A stretch of DNA of 64,000 nt, from contig NZ_JAUSUT010000001.1 in NCBI RefSeq assembly GCF_030814215.1, positions 2,852,001 through 2,916,000 of the forward strand. Reading direction: 5' to 3'. Below, in pieces: positions 7,222-15,708 of the stretch. A model generated the notes under the pieces. That model made no database searches. It saw only the letters and a program-made list of their open reading frames with translations, and was not told where the DNA came from. The position numbers and the translations under genes are program-made. Source of the stretch: Amycolatopsis thermophila (lineage in GTDB: Bacteria > Actinomycetota > Actinomycetes > Mycobacteriales > Pseudonocardiaceae). Position 1 is the first letter of the stretch, and each line of letters starts with the position of its first letter.

Positions 7222-8475
7222 GTGAGCATCTTCGAAAAGCTCGAATCCGAAGTGCGCAGCTACAGCCGGGGCTGGCCGGTCGTGTTCGACCGCGCCCAGG
7301 GCAGCCGCCTGTACAGCGAGGACGGCCGCCCCTACCTCGACTACTTCGCCGGTGCCGGAGCGCTGAACTACGGCCACAACAACCCGGTGCTGAAGAAGGC
7401 GCTGATCGACTACATCGAGCGCGACGGCGTCACCCACGCGCTCGACATGTTCACCGTCGCCAAGCGCGACCTGCTGGAGACGCTCGACGAGAAGATCCTC
7501 AAGCCGCGCGAGCTGGACTACAAGGTCATCTTCCCCGGCCCCGGTGGCGCCAACGCCGTCGAGGCCGCGCTGAAGCTGGCCCGGAAGGTCACCGGCCGCG
7601 AGTCGGTCATCAACTTCACCAACGCCTTCCACGGCATGACGATCGGCGCGCTGTCGGTCACCGGCAACTCGATGAAGCGGCACGGCGCCGGCATCCCGCT
7701 GGTCCACGCCACGCCGATGCCCTACGACCAGTACTTCGACGGCGTCTACCCGGACTTCCTGTACTTCGAGCGGCTGCTCGAGGACTCCGGCAGCGGGCTC
7801 AACGAGCCGGCCGCGGTCATCGTCGAGACCGTGCAGGGCGAAGGTGGCATCAACGCCGCGGGCCTGGAGTGGCTGCGCGGCCTGTCCGACCTGTGCAAGC
7901 GGCACAACATCCTGCTGATCGTCGACGACGTGCAGATGGGCTGCGGCCGCACCGGCCCGTTCTTCAGCTTCGAGGACGCCGGCATCAAGCCCGACATGGT
8001 CTGCCTGTCCAAGTCGCTGTCCGGCTACGGCATCCCGATGGCGCTCACGCTCATCCGCCCCGACCTGGACGTCTGGGAGCCCGGCGAGCACAACGGCACC
8101 TTCCGCGGCATCAGCCCGGCGTTCATCACCGCGGCCGAGGCGATGCGCACCTACTGGAGCGACGACGAGCTGGAGAAGTCCGTCCGCGCGAAGGGCGAGC
8201 GCATCGGCGCCGCGCTGCAGGGCCTGGTCGACGCCTACCCGGAGGCCGAGCTCACCGCCAAGGGCCGCGGCCTGGCCCGCGGTTTGGAGTTCCAGAACGG
8301 GGAACTCGCCGGGAAGGTCTGCGCCGCGGCGTTCGAGCGCGGCCTGCTGATGGAGACCTCCGGGCCGGACAGCGAGGTGGTGAAGCTGCTGCCGCCGCTG
8401 ACGCTCAGCGATGCCGAGGTCGGCGAGGGGCTGGAGATCATCGACGCCTCCGTCAAGGCCGTGCTCGGGAAGTAA
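7222..8475 (+). CDS. ectB: Diaminobutyrate-2-oxoglutarate transaminase
   Basis: A 417-residue PLP-dependent class III aminotransferase that makes L-2,4-diaminobutyrate from aspartate semialdehyde and glutamate, the first committed step of ectoine synthesis. Asp235 (VDDVQMG) contacts the cofactor and Lys264 (LSKSLSG) forms the Schiff base. I use GTG 7222 (protein [11 protein letters not shown]) rather than the GTG at 7177, because GGAGGGG about 10 bases upstream and family alignment support it. Confidence 0.95.
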   Translation: MSIFEKLESEVRSYSRGWPVVFDRAQGSRLYSEDGRPYLDYFAGAGALNYGHNNPVLKKALIDYIERDGVTHALDMFTVAKRDLLETLDEKILKPRELDYKVIFPGPGGANAVEAALKLARKVTGRESVINFTNAFHGMTIGALSVTGNSMKRHGAGIPLVHATPMPYDQYFDGVYPDFLYFERLLEDSGSGLNEPAAVIVETVQGEGGINAAGLEWLRGLSDLCKRHNILLIVDDVQMGCGRTGPFFSFEDAGIKPDMVCLSKSLSGYGIPMALTLIRPDLDVWEPGEHNGTFRGISPAFITAAEAMRTYWSDDELEKSVRAKGERIGAALQGLVDAYPEAELTAKGRGLARGLEFQNGELAGKVCAAAFERGLLMETSGPDSEVVKLLPPLTLSDAEVGEGLEIIDASVKAVLGK

Positions 8476-8497
8476 GAGAACGAGAAGGGGAGAAGTT

Positions 8498-8905
8498 TTG
8501 ATCGTCCGCACCCTCGACGAGATCACCGACACCGACGCTGACATCAAGACGCCGAATTGGCGCTCGAAGCGCATCATCCTCGCCAAGGAGGGTGTCGGCT
8601 TCTCGGTGCACGAGACCACGCTGTACGCGGGGACCGTCAACGACTTCTGGTACGCCAACCACATCGAGGCGGTCTTCGTCTTCGAGGGCGAAGGCGAGAT
8701 CACCAACAAGGCGACCGGGGAGACCCACCAGCTCAAGCCCGGCTCGCTGTACCTGCTCAACGACCACGACAAGCACCAGGTCCGCCCCAAGACCGACATG
8801 CGGACCGTCTGCGTGTTCAACCCGCCCGTCACCGGCCGCGAGGTGCACGACGAGAACGGCGTGTACCCGCTGATCACCGAGGACGGCGCGGAGAAGACCG
8901 CCTGA
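8498..8905 (+). CDS. ectC: L-ectoine synthase
   Basis: A 135-residue cupin that cyclises N-gamma-acetyl-diaminobutyrate to ectoine. The sequence [15 protein letters not shown] through [19 protein letters not shown] is collinear with EctC. The start is TTG 8498, preceded by a GGGGAG site about seven bases upstream; no ATG or GTG fits the family N-terminus. It lies 22 bp after ectB in the same operon. Confidence 0.93.
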   Translation: MIVRTLDEITDTDADIKTPNWRSKRIILAKEGVGFSVHETTLYAGTVNDFWYANHIEAVFVFEGEGEITNKATGETHQLKPGSLYLLNDHDKHQVRPKTDMRTVCVFNPPVTGREVHDENGVYPLITEDGAEKTA

Positions 8906-8962
8906 CCACCACGACCGAGGCCCCTACCGAAAGGCAAAACGCATAAAAGGAGGCGAACCGTT

Positions 8963-9865
8963 TTGACGATCATGGAAACCGGCCTGGAGGACAGTTACCC
9001 GACCAGGGTCCCGTCCCCGGCCGAACCCTTCGACCGTCAGGATCCGACCGTCTGGGGCGGTGAGGCCGACGGACCGATCGACGCCGCGACGCTGGCGGCG
9101 CACGACGCGAAGGGGTACCACATCGTCGAGGGCCTGCTCTCGCCCGCCGAGGTGCAGGGTTACTGGCAGGAACTGGTCCGGCTGTCCAGCGACGAGGCGC
9201 TGAAGGCCGACGAGCGGGTCATCACCGAGAAGGCCACCGGCAGCGTCCGGTCGATCTTCGAGGTGCACCGGATCAGTGAGCTGATCGCCGAACTCGTGCG
9301 CGATCCGCGCATCCTCGACCGTGCCCGGCAGATCCTCGGCTCCGAGGTGTACATCCACCAGAGCCGGGTGAACTACATGCCGGGGTTCAAGGGCACCGGG
9401 TTCTACTGGCACTCCGACTTCGAGACCTGGCACGCCGAGGACGGCATGCCGCGGCCTCGGGCGGTGAGCTGCTCGATCGCGCTGACCGACAACTACCCGT
9501 TCAACGGCGGCCTGATGGTCATGCCGGGCTCGCAGCGCACTTTCGTGCCGTGCGTCGGCGAGACCCCGGACGACTACTACAAGTCGTCGCTGAAGGAGCA
9601 GGAGATCGGCGTTCCCAGCGAGCACGACATCACCAAGCTCGCCGCGGAGCACGGGATCGACCAGTTCACCGGGCCCGCGGGCTCGGCCCTGTGGTTCGAC
9701 TCCAACATCATGCACGGGTCCGGCAACAACATCACGCCGTACCCGAGGTCGAACATCTTCCTGGTGTTCAACAGCGTCGAGAACGCGCTCGTGGAGCCGT
9801 TCGCGGCGGCCAAGCCGCGGCCGACGTTCATCGGCAGCCGTGACTTCACGCCTGTGACGCGATAG
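8963..9865 (+). CDS. ectD: Ectoine 5-hydroxylase (Fe(II)/2-oxoglutarate dioxygenase)
   Basis: A 300-residue EctD/ThpD enzyme converting ectoine to 5-hydroxyectoine. The iron triad is His150-x-Asp152 (YWHSDFETWH) and His251 (IMHGSGNN). The start is TTG 8963, nine bases after AGGAGG; the ATG at 8972 is 18 bases away and less likely. It closes the ectABCD operon, so the organism can probably make both compatible solutes. Confidence 0.95.
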   Translation: MTIMETGLEDSYPTRVPSPAEPFDRQDPTVWGGEADGPIDAATLAAHDAKGYHIVEGLLSPAEVQGYWQELVRLSSDEALKADERVITEKATGSVRSIFEVHRISELIAELVRDPRILDRARQILGSEVYIHQSRVNYMPGFKGTGFYWHSDFETWHAEDGMPRPRAVSCSIALTDNYPFNGGLMVMPGSQRTFVPCVGETPDDYYKSSLKEQEIGVPSEHDITKLAAEHGIDQFTGPAGSALWFDSNIMHGSGNNITPYPRSNIFLVFNSVENALVEPFAAAKPRPTFIGSRDFTPVTR

Positions 9866-9919
9866 ACACCGGGAGAAGTGCGGGTCGGGTGTAGCCACTC
9901 CATCGCGCTTTGTTACAGT

Positions 9920-10025
9920 GCCGCCACTGCGAACGGCGGCAGCATGGGTCTTCCTTGCTCGGGGTGAATCCCGTGTGACGCCGGTAGCGATGGCGTGGCG
10001 AACCCGGCCCCGTCACTGTTTCACC
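9920..10025 (+). ncRNA. Candidate structured RNA (riboswitch-like)
   Basis: A TACAGT -10 box (9914-9919) precedes GC-rich sequence with nested stems: GCCGCC/GGCGGC (9920-9940), CGGG-GTGAAT-CCCG (9960-9973) and GACGCC/GGCGT further on. GGGGTGAATC and GGCGAACCCG recall the ydaO/yuaA (cyclic di-AMP) riboswitch, while CCCCGTCACTGT recalls a cobalamin riboswitch core. It matches neither consensus fully. A very long hairpin follows at once. No gene lies in this stretch. A structured RNA is inference from motif recall. Confidence 0.35.
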
Positions 10026-10076
10026 GAGTGCGGCCCCGCACCATCAGATCGGGACTGATGGTGCGGGGCCGTACTC
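10026..10076. terminator. 21-bp-stem hairpin after the structured RNA
   Basis: Arms 10026-10046 and 10056-10076 pair over 21 bp with one G-T wobble and a 9-base loop. No T-run follows, so it is either a GC-type terminator for the ect operon or upstream RNA, or the expression platform of a riboswitch for the gene starting at 10108. Confidence 0.7.
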
Positions 10077-10107
10077 GTTCCATGGCGCGGCGCTCGGGGA
10101 GGGGCGT

Positions 10108-12888
10108 GTGCTCGAGGAACCACGCATCCAGCTGCTCGGGCCCGTGCAGCTCCACGTCGACGGCCGCCCCGCGCCGATCGGTGGTCCGGGTGTGCGCGGG
10201 CTGCTCGCGCTCCTGGCGCTGCGGCCGAACCGGATCGTCGCGCTCGACGACCTGATCGACGCCCTGTGGAACCACGACCCGCCGCCGACGGCGCGGACGA
10301 TCGTGCACGGCAACATCTCCCAGCTGCGCCGCGCCCTGCGCCCGGCAGGCCCGGCGCGGGTGCGGATCGACACGGTCGCGCCCGGCTACCGGCTGAGCAT
10401 CGACCCGATGCTCATCGACGTCCACCGGGCGCGCGCGCTGTTCGCGCGGGCCGGGGCCGCCCCGTTGACCGAACGTGCCGAGCTGCTGGCCGAGGCGTAC
10501 TCGCTGTGGCAGGGGCGGGAGCTCGGCGGCGTGCCGGAGTCGCTGCGCGCGCCCGAGCTGGCCGACCTGCGGACCGCGGTGCACGGAGCGCGCGTCGATG
10601 CGGACCTGGCCCTGGGCCGGCACGGCGAGCTGATCGACGAGCTGACCGCGATCGTGCGGGAGGACCCGGGCCGCGAGCGGACGACCGGGCAGCTGATGCG
10701 CGCGCTCCACGCCTCGGGGCGGCGGGCGGACGCGCTGGAGGTCTACCGGAGTGCGGCGCGGTTCGCGTCGGAGCGGCTCGGTCTCGACCCCGGGCCCGAG
10801 CTGCGCGCGCTGCACCAGCAGGTGCTCGACGACGACCTGCCGCCGCCGGCGGTGACCGTGACCAGGATGGTGCCGCGTCAGCTGCCGCCCGCGACGCCGC
10901 TGGCCGGGCGGTCGGCGGATCTGGCGTGGCTGGACGGCGTGGACGGGGTCGCGGTGGTGACCGGGCCGCCGGGGATCGGCAAGAGCGCGCTCGCCGTCGC
11001 GTGGGCGCACCACGCGATCGCCCGGTTCCCGGACGGGATCCTGTTCGCCACGCTGCGCGGTTTCGACTCGCAGCGCGAGCCGGTGCCGGTGGCGGAGGTG
11101 CTGACCCAGTTCCTGCTCGGGCTCGGTGTGCCGCCGCCGGAGCTGCCGGAGTCCGAGGACGAGCGGCTGGCGTCGTACCGGTCGCTGGCGGGCGGGCGCC
11201 GGATGCTGGTCGTGCTGGACGACGCCCGGTCGGCCGAGCAGGTGCGGCCGTTGCTGCCCCCGGGGCCGGGTTCGATGGCGGTGGTGACGTCGCGGGCGCG
11301 GTTGGACGGGCTGGCGGTTTCACACGGGGCGCGGGTGCGGCCGCTGGAGCCGCTCGCGTCGCCGGACGCGGTGCGGCTGATCGCGGACGTCGCGGGCGCG
11401 GCGTTCGCCGAGCACCACGAGCAGCTGGCGCGGTTGTGCGAGGGCCTGCCGCTCGCGTTGCGGATCACCGGCGCGCGGCTGGCGGCGGGTCCGGCGTGGA
11501 CGGTGCCGGAATTCGTGGCCGAGCTGGCGAGCGAGCGGACCCGCCTGGCGGCGCTCGACGTGGACGACGCCGGGGTGCGGGCCGCGTTGGACGTGTCGTT
11601 GCGCGGTCTGCCGCCCGAGGTGGGGTCGGTGTTCCGCGCGCTGGGCGCGTTTCCCGGAGCCACGGTCGGTCCGTTCGTGGTGGCCGCGTTGTGTTCGGTG
11701 CCGGTCTCCGAGGCGCGGCGCCGGTTGCGTGTGCTGGCGGCGCACCACCTGCTGGTGGAGAGCGGGCCGGGGGTGTTCACGCAGCACGATCTGGTGCGGC
11801 TGTACCAGCGTGAGCTGGCGGGTTCGCCGTCGCCGGGGTTGTCGCGCGTGGTGCGGTACTACCAGGCGGCGGCCGACCGGGCGCGGCGCCGGCTGCTGCG
11901 GATCGTGGACCCGCTGGACTTTTCGGACGTGCCGGTGGAGCTGCCGCGGGTGGACGGGTTCGACGAAGCGCTGGCGTGGTTCGTGGCCGAGTGGCCGAAC
12001 CTCTTGGCCACTCTGGAGGCCGCGGCCGCGGCCGGTCTGCACGACGACGTGTGGCGGCTCGCGCGGGTGGTCCACACGTACCGGGTGGTGCGCCCGTTGT
12101 GGGACGAGTGGCGGCGGGTGGTTTCGCTGGGGATGGCGGCGGCGGAGGCGTGCGGGGATGCGGGGGCGCGGTTCTGGATGCTGATCTCGCGGTGCGCGTT
12201 GTCGCTGACGTTCGACCTGGGTGCGGCGAGCCTGGACGACGCCTCGGCGGCGTTGGCGATGGCCGGTGCGGATCCGCGGCGCCGGATCTGTGCGCTCATC
12301 CACGTGGGGTGCGCGTTGAACAGCTGCGGCCGGCACGAGGAGGCGGTGGACTGCCTGGTTCGGGCGATCTCGGCCGCGTCGGGCGATGACGAGCTGCGCG
12401 GCCAGGCGCTGGCGAACTGCGCGGAGGCGGAGAAGGCGGCGGGCCGGTACGCGTCCGCGATCGCCCACCAGCTGGAGTCGCTGGAGATCGACCGGCGCCT
12501 CGGGGACGAGAGCTATGTGGTCGTCTCGCTGAACAATCTGGCCGAGGCGTACTTCCGGTCGGGCGATGAGCAGCGGGCGTCGGCCTGCGCGACGGAGGCG
12601 GTGGAGCTGGCCGCGCGGCGGGGGTTCCTGCTGCAGGAGGCCGTGGGCCGCCTGTCGATCGGCCGGATACTCCGCCGCCGGGGCGACGCCGAGGGGGCCC
12701 GCCTGCAGCTCAGACTCGCCGCGGAGCTCCACAGCCGCGTGAGCCCCCGCCCGGCGCCGGAAATCCTGGCCGAGCTGGAGGCCCTCGGCGTGCCCGCGGA
12801 GGAGCTGGAGGAAGCCGCATCCGGCGGCGGCAGCGGGTTGCAGCCGGTCGAATCCGCCGAGGCCGATGGGGCGGGCGGTGGCGGTTGA
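10108..12888 (+). CDS. AfsR/SARP-type regulator (wHTH-BTAD-NB-ARC-TPR)
   Basis: A 926-residue multidomain regulator. Residues 1-95 form an OmpR-type winged helix (RIQLLGPVQLHVDG, then ARTIVHGNISQLRRAL). About 96-245 is the BTAD domain. A P-loop GPPGIGKS is near residue 285, with a Walker B MLVVLDDA and sensor TSR as in NB-ARC/STAND ATPases, and the C-terminal 300 residues are TPR-like helices. Such proteins activate secondary-metabolite or stress promoters. The GTG start has a GGGGAGGGG site just upstream. It follows ectD and the hairpin, but no biosynthetic cluster is next to it, so the target is unknown. Confidence 0.88.
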   Translation: MLEEPRIQLLGPVQLHVDGRPAPIGGPGVRGLLALLALRPNRIVALDDLIDALWNHDPPPTARTIVHGNISQLRRALRPAGPARVRIDTVAPGYRLSIDPMLIDVHRARALFARAGAAPLTERAELLAEAYSLWQGRELGGVPESLRAPELADLRTAVHGARVDADLALGRHGELIDELTAIVREDPGRERTTGQLMRALHASGRRADALEVYRSAARFASERLGLDPGPELRALHQQVLDDDLPPPAVTVTRMVPRQLPPATPLAGRSADLAWLDGVDGVAVVTGPPGIGKSALAVAWAHHAIARFPDGILFATLRGFDSQREPVPVAEVLTQFLLGLGVPPPELPESEDERLASYRSLAGGRRMLVVLDDARSAEQVRPLLPPGPGSMAVVTSRARLDGLAVSHGARVRPLEPLASPDAVRLIADVAGAAFAEHHEQLARLCEGLPLALRITGARLAAGPAWTVPEFVAELASERTRLAALDVDDAGVRAALDVSLRGLPPEVGSVFRALGAFPGATVGPFVVAALCSVPVSEARRRLRVLAAHHLLVESGPGVFTQHDLVRLYQRELAGSPSPGLSRVVRYYQAAADRARRRLLRIVDPLDFSDVPVELPRVDGFDEALAWFVAEWPNLLATLEAAAAAGLHDDVWRLARVVHTYRVVRPLWDEWRRVVSLGMAAAEACGDAGARFWMLISRCALSLTFDLGAASLDDASAALAMAGADPRRRICALIHVGCALNSCGRHEEAVDCLVRAISAASGDDELRGQALANCAEAEKAAGRYASAIAHQLESLEIDRRLGDESYVVVSLNNLAEAYFRSGDEQRASACATEAVELAARRGFLLQEAVGRLSIGRILRRRGDAEGARLQLRLAAELHSRVSPRPAPEILAELEALGVPAEELEEAASGGGSGLQPVESAEADGAGGGG

Positions 12889-13330
12889 GCTTCGTGGCTG
12901 CCTGAGGTTGGTGGCGGGTTGAGGGTGCCGGGTTGGGCGGTCGCGGGTTGGGTGGTGTTGCCCTGGGCGCGGAGCCTGGGGTGCTGCGTTGGGCGGTGGC
13001 TCCCGGGGGTGCTGCGACACGCGGTGCCGGACTGGACGGTGCTGCCCTGGGCGGTGGCGCGGGCGTGCCTGGGATGATCGTGCGGGTGATGCCTGGGCGG
13101 TGGCTGGACGGTGCTGCCCCGGGGGTGGCGCGGATGGCTCGGCTGGGGTGACCGTGCGGGTGATGCCTCGGGCCATGGCGGGCTGGACGGCGCTGCCCTG
13201 GGCGGTGGTGCGGGTGGCGCGCTTGGGGGTGATCGTGACTGCGGGTGCTGCCCTGGGCGGGTGGCGCGCATGGGGGCGACCGCGCGGGCCTGGGCGGGGT
13301 GCCGGCGCGGGTGATGCGGCACCGAATGAC
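12889..13330. repeat. Degenerate ~80-110-nt direct repeats, gene-free
   Basis: G/T-rich sequence with at least three diverged copies of a unit beginning GGACGGTGCTGCCCTGGGC and containing GTGCGGGTGATGCC. Open frames exist on both strands because stop codons are rare at this composition, but none has a ribosome-binding site, domain or sensible residue makeup. I see no gene. Confidence 0.7.
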
Positions 13331-13800
13331 GCTTTCGAGTTAGTGGAGCTCGACGCTGACCGAATTCTTGGCGATGGATCTTGCCTTGGGCGTAGGGTGC
13401 CGCTTGGCCGTCTGGCGCGTGGGGGAGCGGCAGACGGCCCTCTTGTTCCAGGCCGTTCCCTCCGGGCGTCGTGGCACTTTCGACCCCGATTGAACGGACC
13501 GTTCAATCGGCCCCCGCCCTCGGCTGCGAGTGGCCCATTTGTCCACGTGCCCATGGCGAGCTCGTCGGCGGGCGGGCGGCACCCACAGTCGCACGAGTGG
13601 CCCGCTCGGAGCTGTATGAAGGGGTCCGTTCGTCGGTGCGCGGCTGGCGCGTTCGGCGGCGGGCGGGCGGTCCACACGCAGCCGCACGAGTGGCTCACCT
13701 ATCGGCGCGCGAGTGGCTTGGTCGTGGCTGCGCGATGTGCGTGGAGCGTTCGCCTGGGTGCGAATGGCGCGCTTGGAGCTGCGTGAAGGGTCCGTTCATC
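13331..13800. repeat. Interspersed repeat block with 25-bp palindrome
   Basis: CCGATTGAACGG-A-CCGTTCAATCGG at 13486-13510 is a perfect palindrome. The half-site GGTCCGTTC recurs near 13623 and 13787, each after GGAGCTGyrTGAAGG. GAGTGGC or GAATGGC motifs recur six or so times. From memory this resembles intergenic repeats common in Amycolatopsis genomes. No credible gene is seen. Confidence 0.6.
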
Positions 13801-14260
13801 GCCGTGCGAGGTGGCCGTCCGCCAGCCCGCCAGCTCAACCCCGCCAGCCCGCCCGCCACGTCCAGCCGGCTCGCCACATTCAGCGGCCCGCCAGCTCAAG
13901 CCCACCAGCCAGCCCGGCATCGCCAGCCGCCCTCGGCAAAGCCAGGCGCCCCCGGCAACGCCAGCCCGCCAGCCAGCCCGGCAAAGCCAGTTGACCGGCC
14001 GCAGCCGGCCAGCCCGTCCGCCAAAGCCCACCAGCCAATGCCGGCCAGATGCCAGCCAGCCGATGCCGGCCAGCCGATGCCGGCCAGCCGATGCCGGCCA
14101 GCCAATGCCGGCCAGCCAATGCTGCCAGCCAATGCTGCCAGCCGCGCCACGGAAAGTCTCACCCGAGAACCCCGCGCACCCGCCATCGCCCGAAAACCCC
14201 GCGCACGCGCCACCACCCGAGCCCCCCGCACCCGCCGCCGCACCGGCCCCGGCACCAGCA
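13801..14260. repeat. CCAGCC-rich low-complexity block with 14-nt tandem array
   Basis: The plus strand is dominated by CCAGCC and CCGGCA motifs. Between about 14036 and 14143 the unit GATGCCGGCCAGCC repeats three times exactly, then once with A for G, then twice as a 13-nt variant. On the minus strand it would read Gly-Trp-Pro-Ala-Ser-Ala, with no gene structure around it. Confidence 0.75.
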
Positions 14261-14263
14261 CCC

Positions 14264-15145
14264 TCACTGGTCGAACAGGTTCACTTCCGGGGTGATTTCC
14301 AGCAGCTCGTGCACCGGCCGCCCGCGGCGTCCGTCGATCGTCGTCGTGCGGACCACTCGCAGCCGGGCCGTGACGGGGCGGTCCAGGTTCTCCTTGATCT
14401 GGTCCAGCAGGTCCGGCGCCACCGCCCCCTGGATCGTCCCGCCGGATTCGCGCTCCAGGTAGAAGATCCGGCGCCTCGTGCGGACCCCGTCGAGGCGCCC
14501 GGACACCGTCTCGTAGCCGACCTCTTCGCGCGACTCGCGCAGGCTGTTGTGCAACACCTTCGCCTGGTCGGTCGTCATGCTGCGCGTGACGTCCTCACCC
14601 GCCGTCGGCGTCAGCTGCAATCCGATCCCCGTGTTCTTCACGACCGCGCTGACGATGTCGCTCACCGCGTTGCGCACCGTGTCCCGCTGCAACAACACCG
14701 CGTCCAGGGCGCCGTCGTCGGAACCGTTGGCGGGCAGGAAGTCGCACAACTCCTTCACCGCTCGCTCCGACAAGGTCTCGATCCCGTCGTGGATCAACGC
14801 GTCGTCCGGCGCCGGCTCCGGGAACCCGAAGAATATCGTGTTGCCCGCCTGCCCGCGCTGGATCAGCGGCGCCTTGTCCCGGTCGGTCTGCTGGACGTAC
14901 GTGATCTCGCCTTGCGGGTTCCGGATGATGTGCCCGACCTTCGCCGTCGCGTCCTGCAACGCCCGGCTGATGTCGGAGAACGTGTACGCGTCCAGGTTCG
15001 TCGACCCCAGCATCGACACCCGCAGCAACGGTGACCGCGCCGTGCGCTCGAACTTCGCGTGCGCCGCCATCGCCGACGCGCGCGCCAGATCGTCCAGCCA
15101 CGTGCCGCCGGGGATCTCCTCGGCGATCCGCCGGAAGTCCATCAT
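14264..15145 (-). CDS. Uncharacterised protein, partner of DUF6932
   Basis: A 293-residue protein of unknown family. It has an amphipathic N-terminal stretch (WLDDLARASAMAAHAKFERTA), no signal peptide and no membrane segment. The C-terminal part (RRIFYLERES, ARLRVVRTTTIDGRRGRP) looks like beta strands. Its start overlaps the upstream stop as TGATG, so it is translated with the DUF6932 protein. Composition is normal for a real gene, unlike the repeat block it abuts. I cannot assign a function; it may bind or antagonise its partner. Confidence 0.6.
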   Translation of the reverse strand: MMDFRRIAEEIPGGTWLDDLARASAMAAHAKFERTARSPLLRVSMLGSTNLDAYTFSDISRALQDATAKVGHIIRNPQGEITYVQQTDRDKAPLIQRGQAGNTIFFGFPEPAPDDALIHDGIETLSERAVKELCDFLPANGSDDGALDAVLLQRDTVRNAVSDIVSAVVKNTGIGLQLTPTAGEDVTRSMTTDQAKVLHNSLRESREEVGYETVSGRLDGVRTRRRIFYLERESGGTIQGAVAPDLLDQIKENLDRPVTARLRVVRTTTIDGRRGRPVHELLEITPEVNLFDQ

Positions 15146-15624
15146 CACCACACCACCTCGGGAAACCCGCGGCGCCCTTCGTACGACCAGGTGTCCGCCC
15201 ACGTCTCCTCGTCGCCGGGAAAACACAGGAACCCGTCCAGCAACCCGCCGACCGGTTGTACCTGATCGAGGTACATCGCGGGCTGCCCGACGATCACCCC
15301 GCGCAGCGTCACCAGCCCGTACAGCGAATCCCGCACCCGTCCGGTCATCCGCTTCAACCCACCCCAGTCGTCCGGCAGCAACACGACGTCGAGCCCGCTG
15401 GGCACGTCCGGGGTGCGCGTGATGAACTGCCCGCCGATCCAGGCGCGGCCGCTCGGAATGGTCCGGGCGACCGCGCCGAGATAGCTGTTCAGAGCGCTGA
15501 ACAGGATCTCGCGGGCGTTCTGGTGCGGCGCGTCGAAGACGAGACGTTCGTAGATGTCGGCCACGTCCGCACGAAGCCGCCCAGGCGGAAGAACCCCCTC
15601 GGGGGTCCAATGGGGCAGCGGCAT
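15145..15624 (-). CDS. DUF6932-family protein, nucleotidyltransferase-like
   Basis: A 159-residue protein whose start MPLPHWTPEGVLPPGRL and central GRAWIGGQFITRTPDVPSGLDVVLLPDD block match, as I recall, DUF6932. The GG-F-(x)n-D-V-V layout resembles the minimal nucleotidyltransferase fold, but the first aspartate of the usual D-x-D pair is Gly here, so activity is doubtful. It is the first gene of a two-gene unit with the 293-residue protein. Possible roles are toxin-antitoxin or NTP-transferase signalling; both are inference. Confidence 0.6.
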   Translation of the reverse strand: MPLPHWTPEGVLPPGRLRADVADIYERLVFDAPHQNAREILFSALNSYLGAVARTIPSGRAWIGGQFITRTPDVPSGLDVVLLPDDWGGLKRMTGRVRDSLYGLVTLRGVIVGQPAMYLDQVQPVGGLLDGFLCFPGDEETWADTWSYEGRRGFPEVVW

Positions 15625-15708
15625 GTCATGAAGTTATCAGCGACGCGCGGCGTCGCCGTTGAGGGTGGTGGCGCCGACGGCCGGGGCCCCGCGACCGACC
15701 GGTGATGG

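Noticed and set aside
11320..13698. A 792-codon minus-strand frame opposite the AfsR-like gene
   Set aside because: Antisense to a clear multidomain protein; His/Arg/Pro-rich composition is a shadow effect.
12889..14263. CRISPR array in the repeat block
   Set aside because: Repeats are imperfect, contiguous and without unique spacers, and no cas genes are present.
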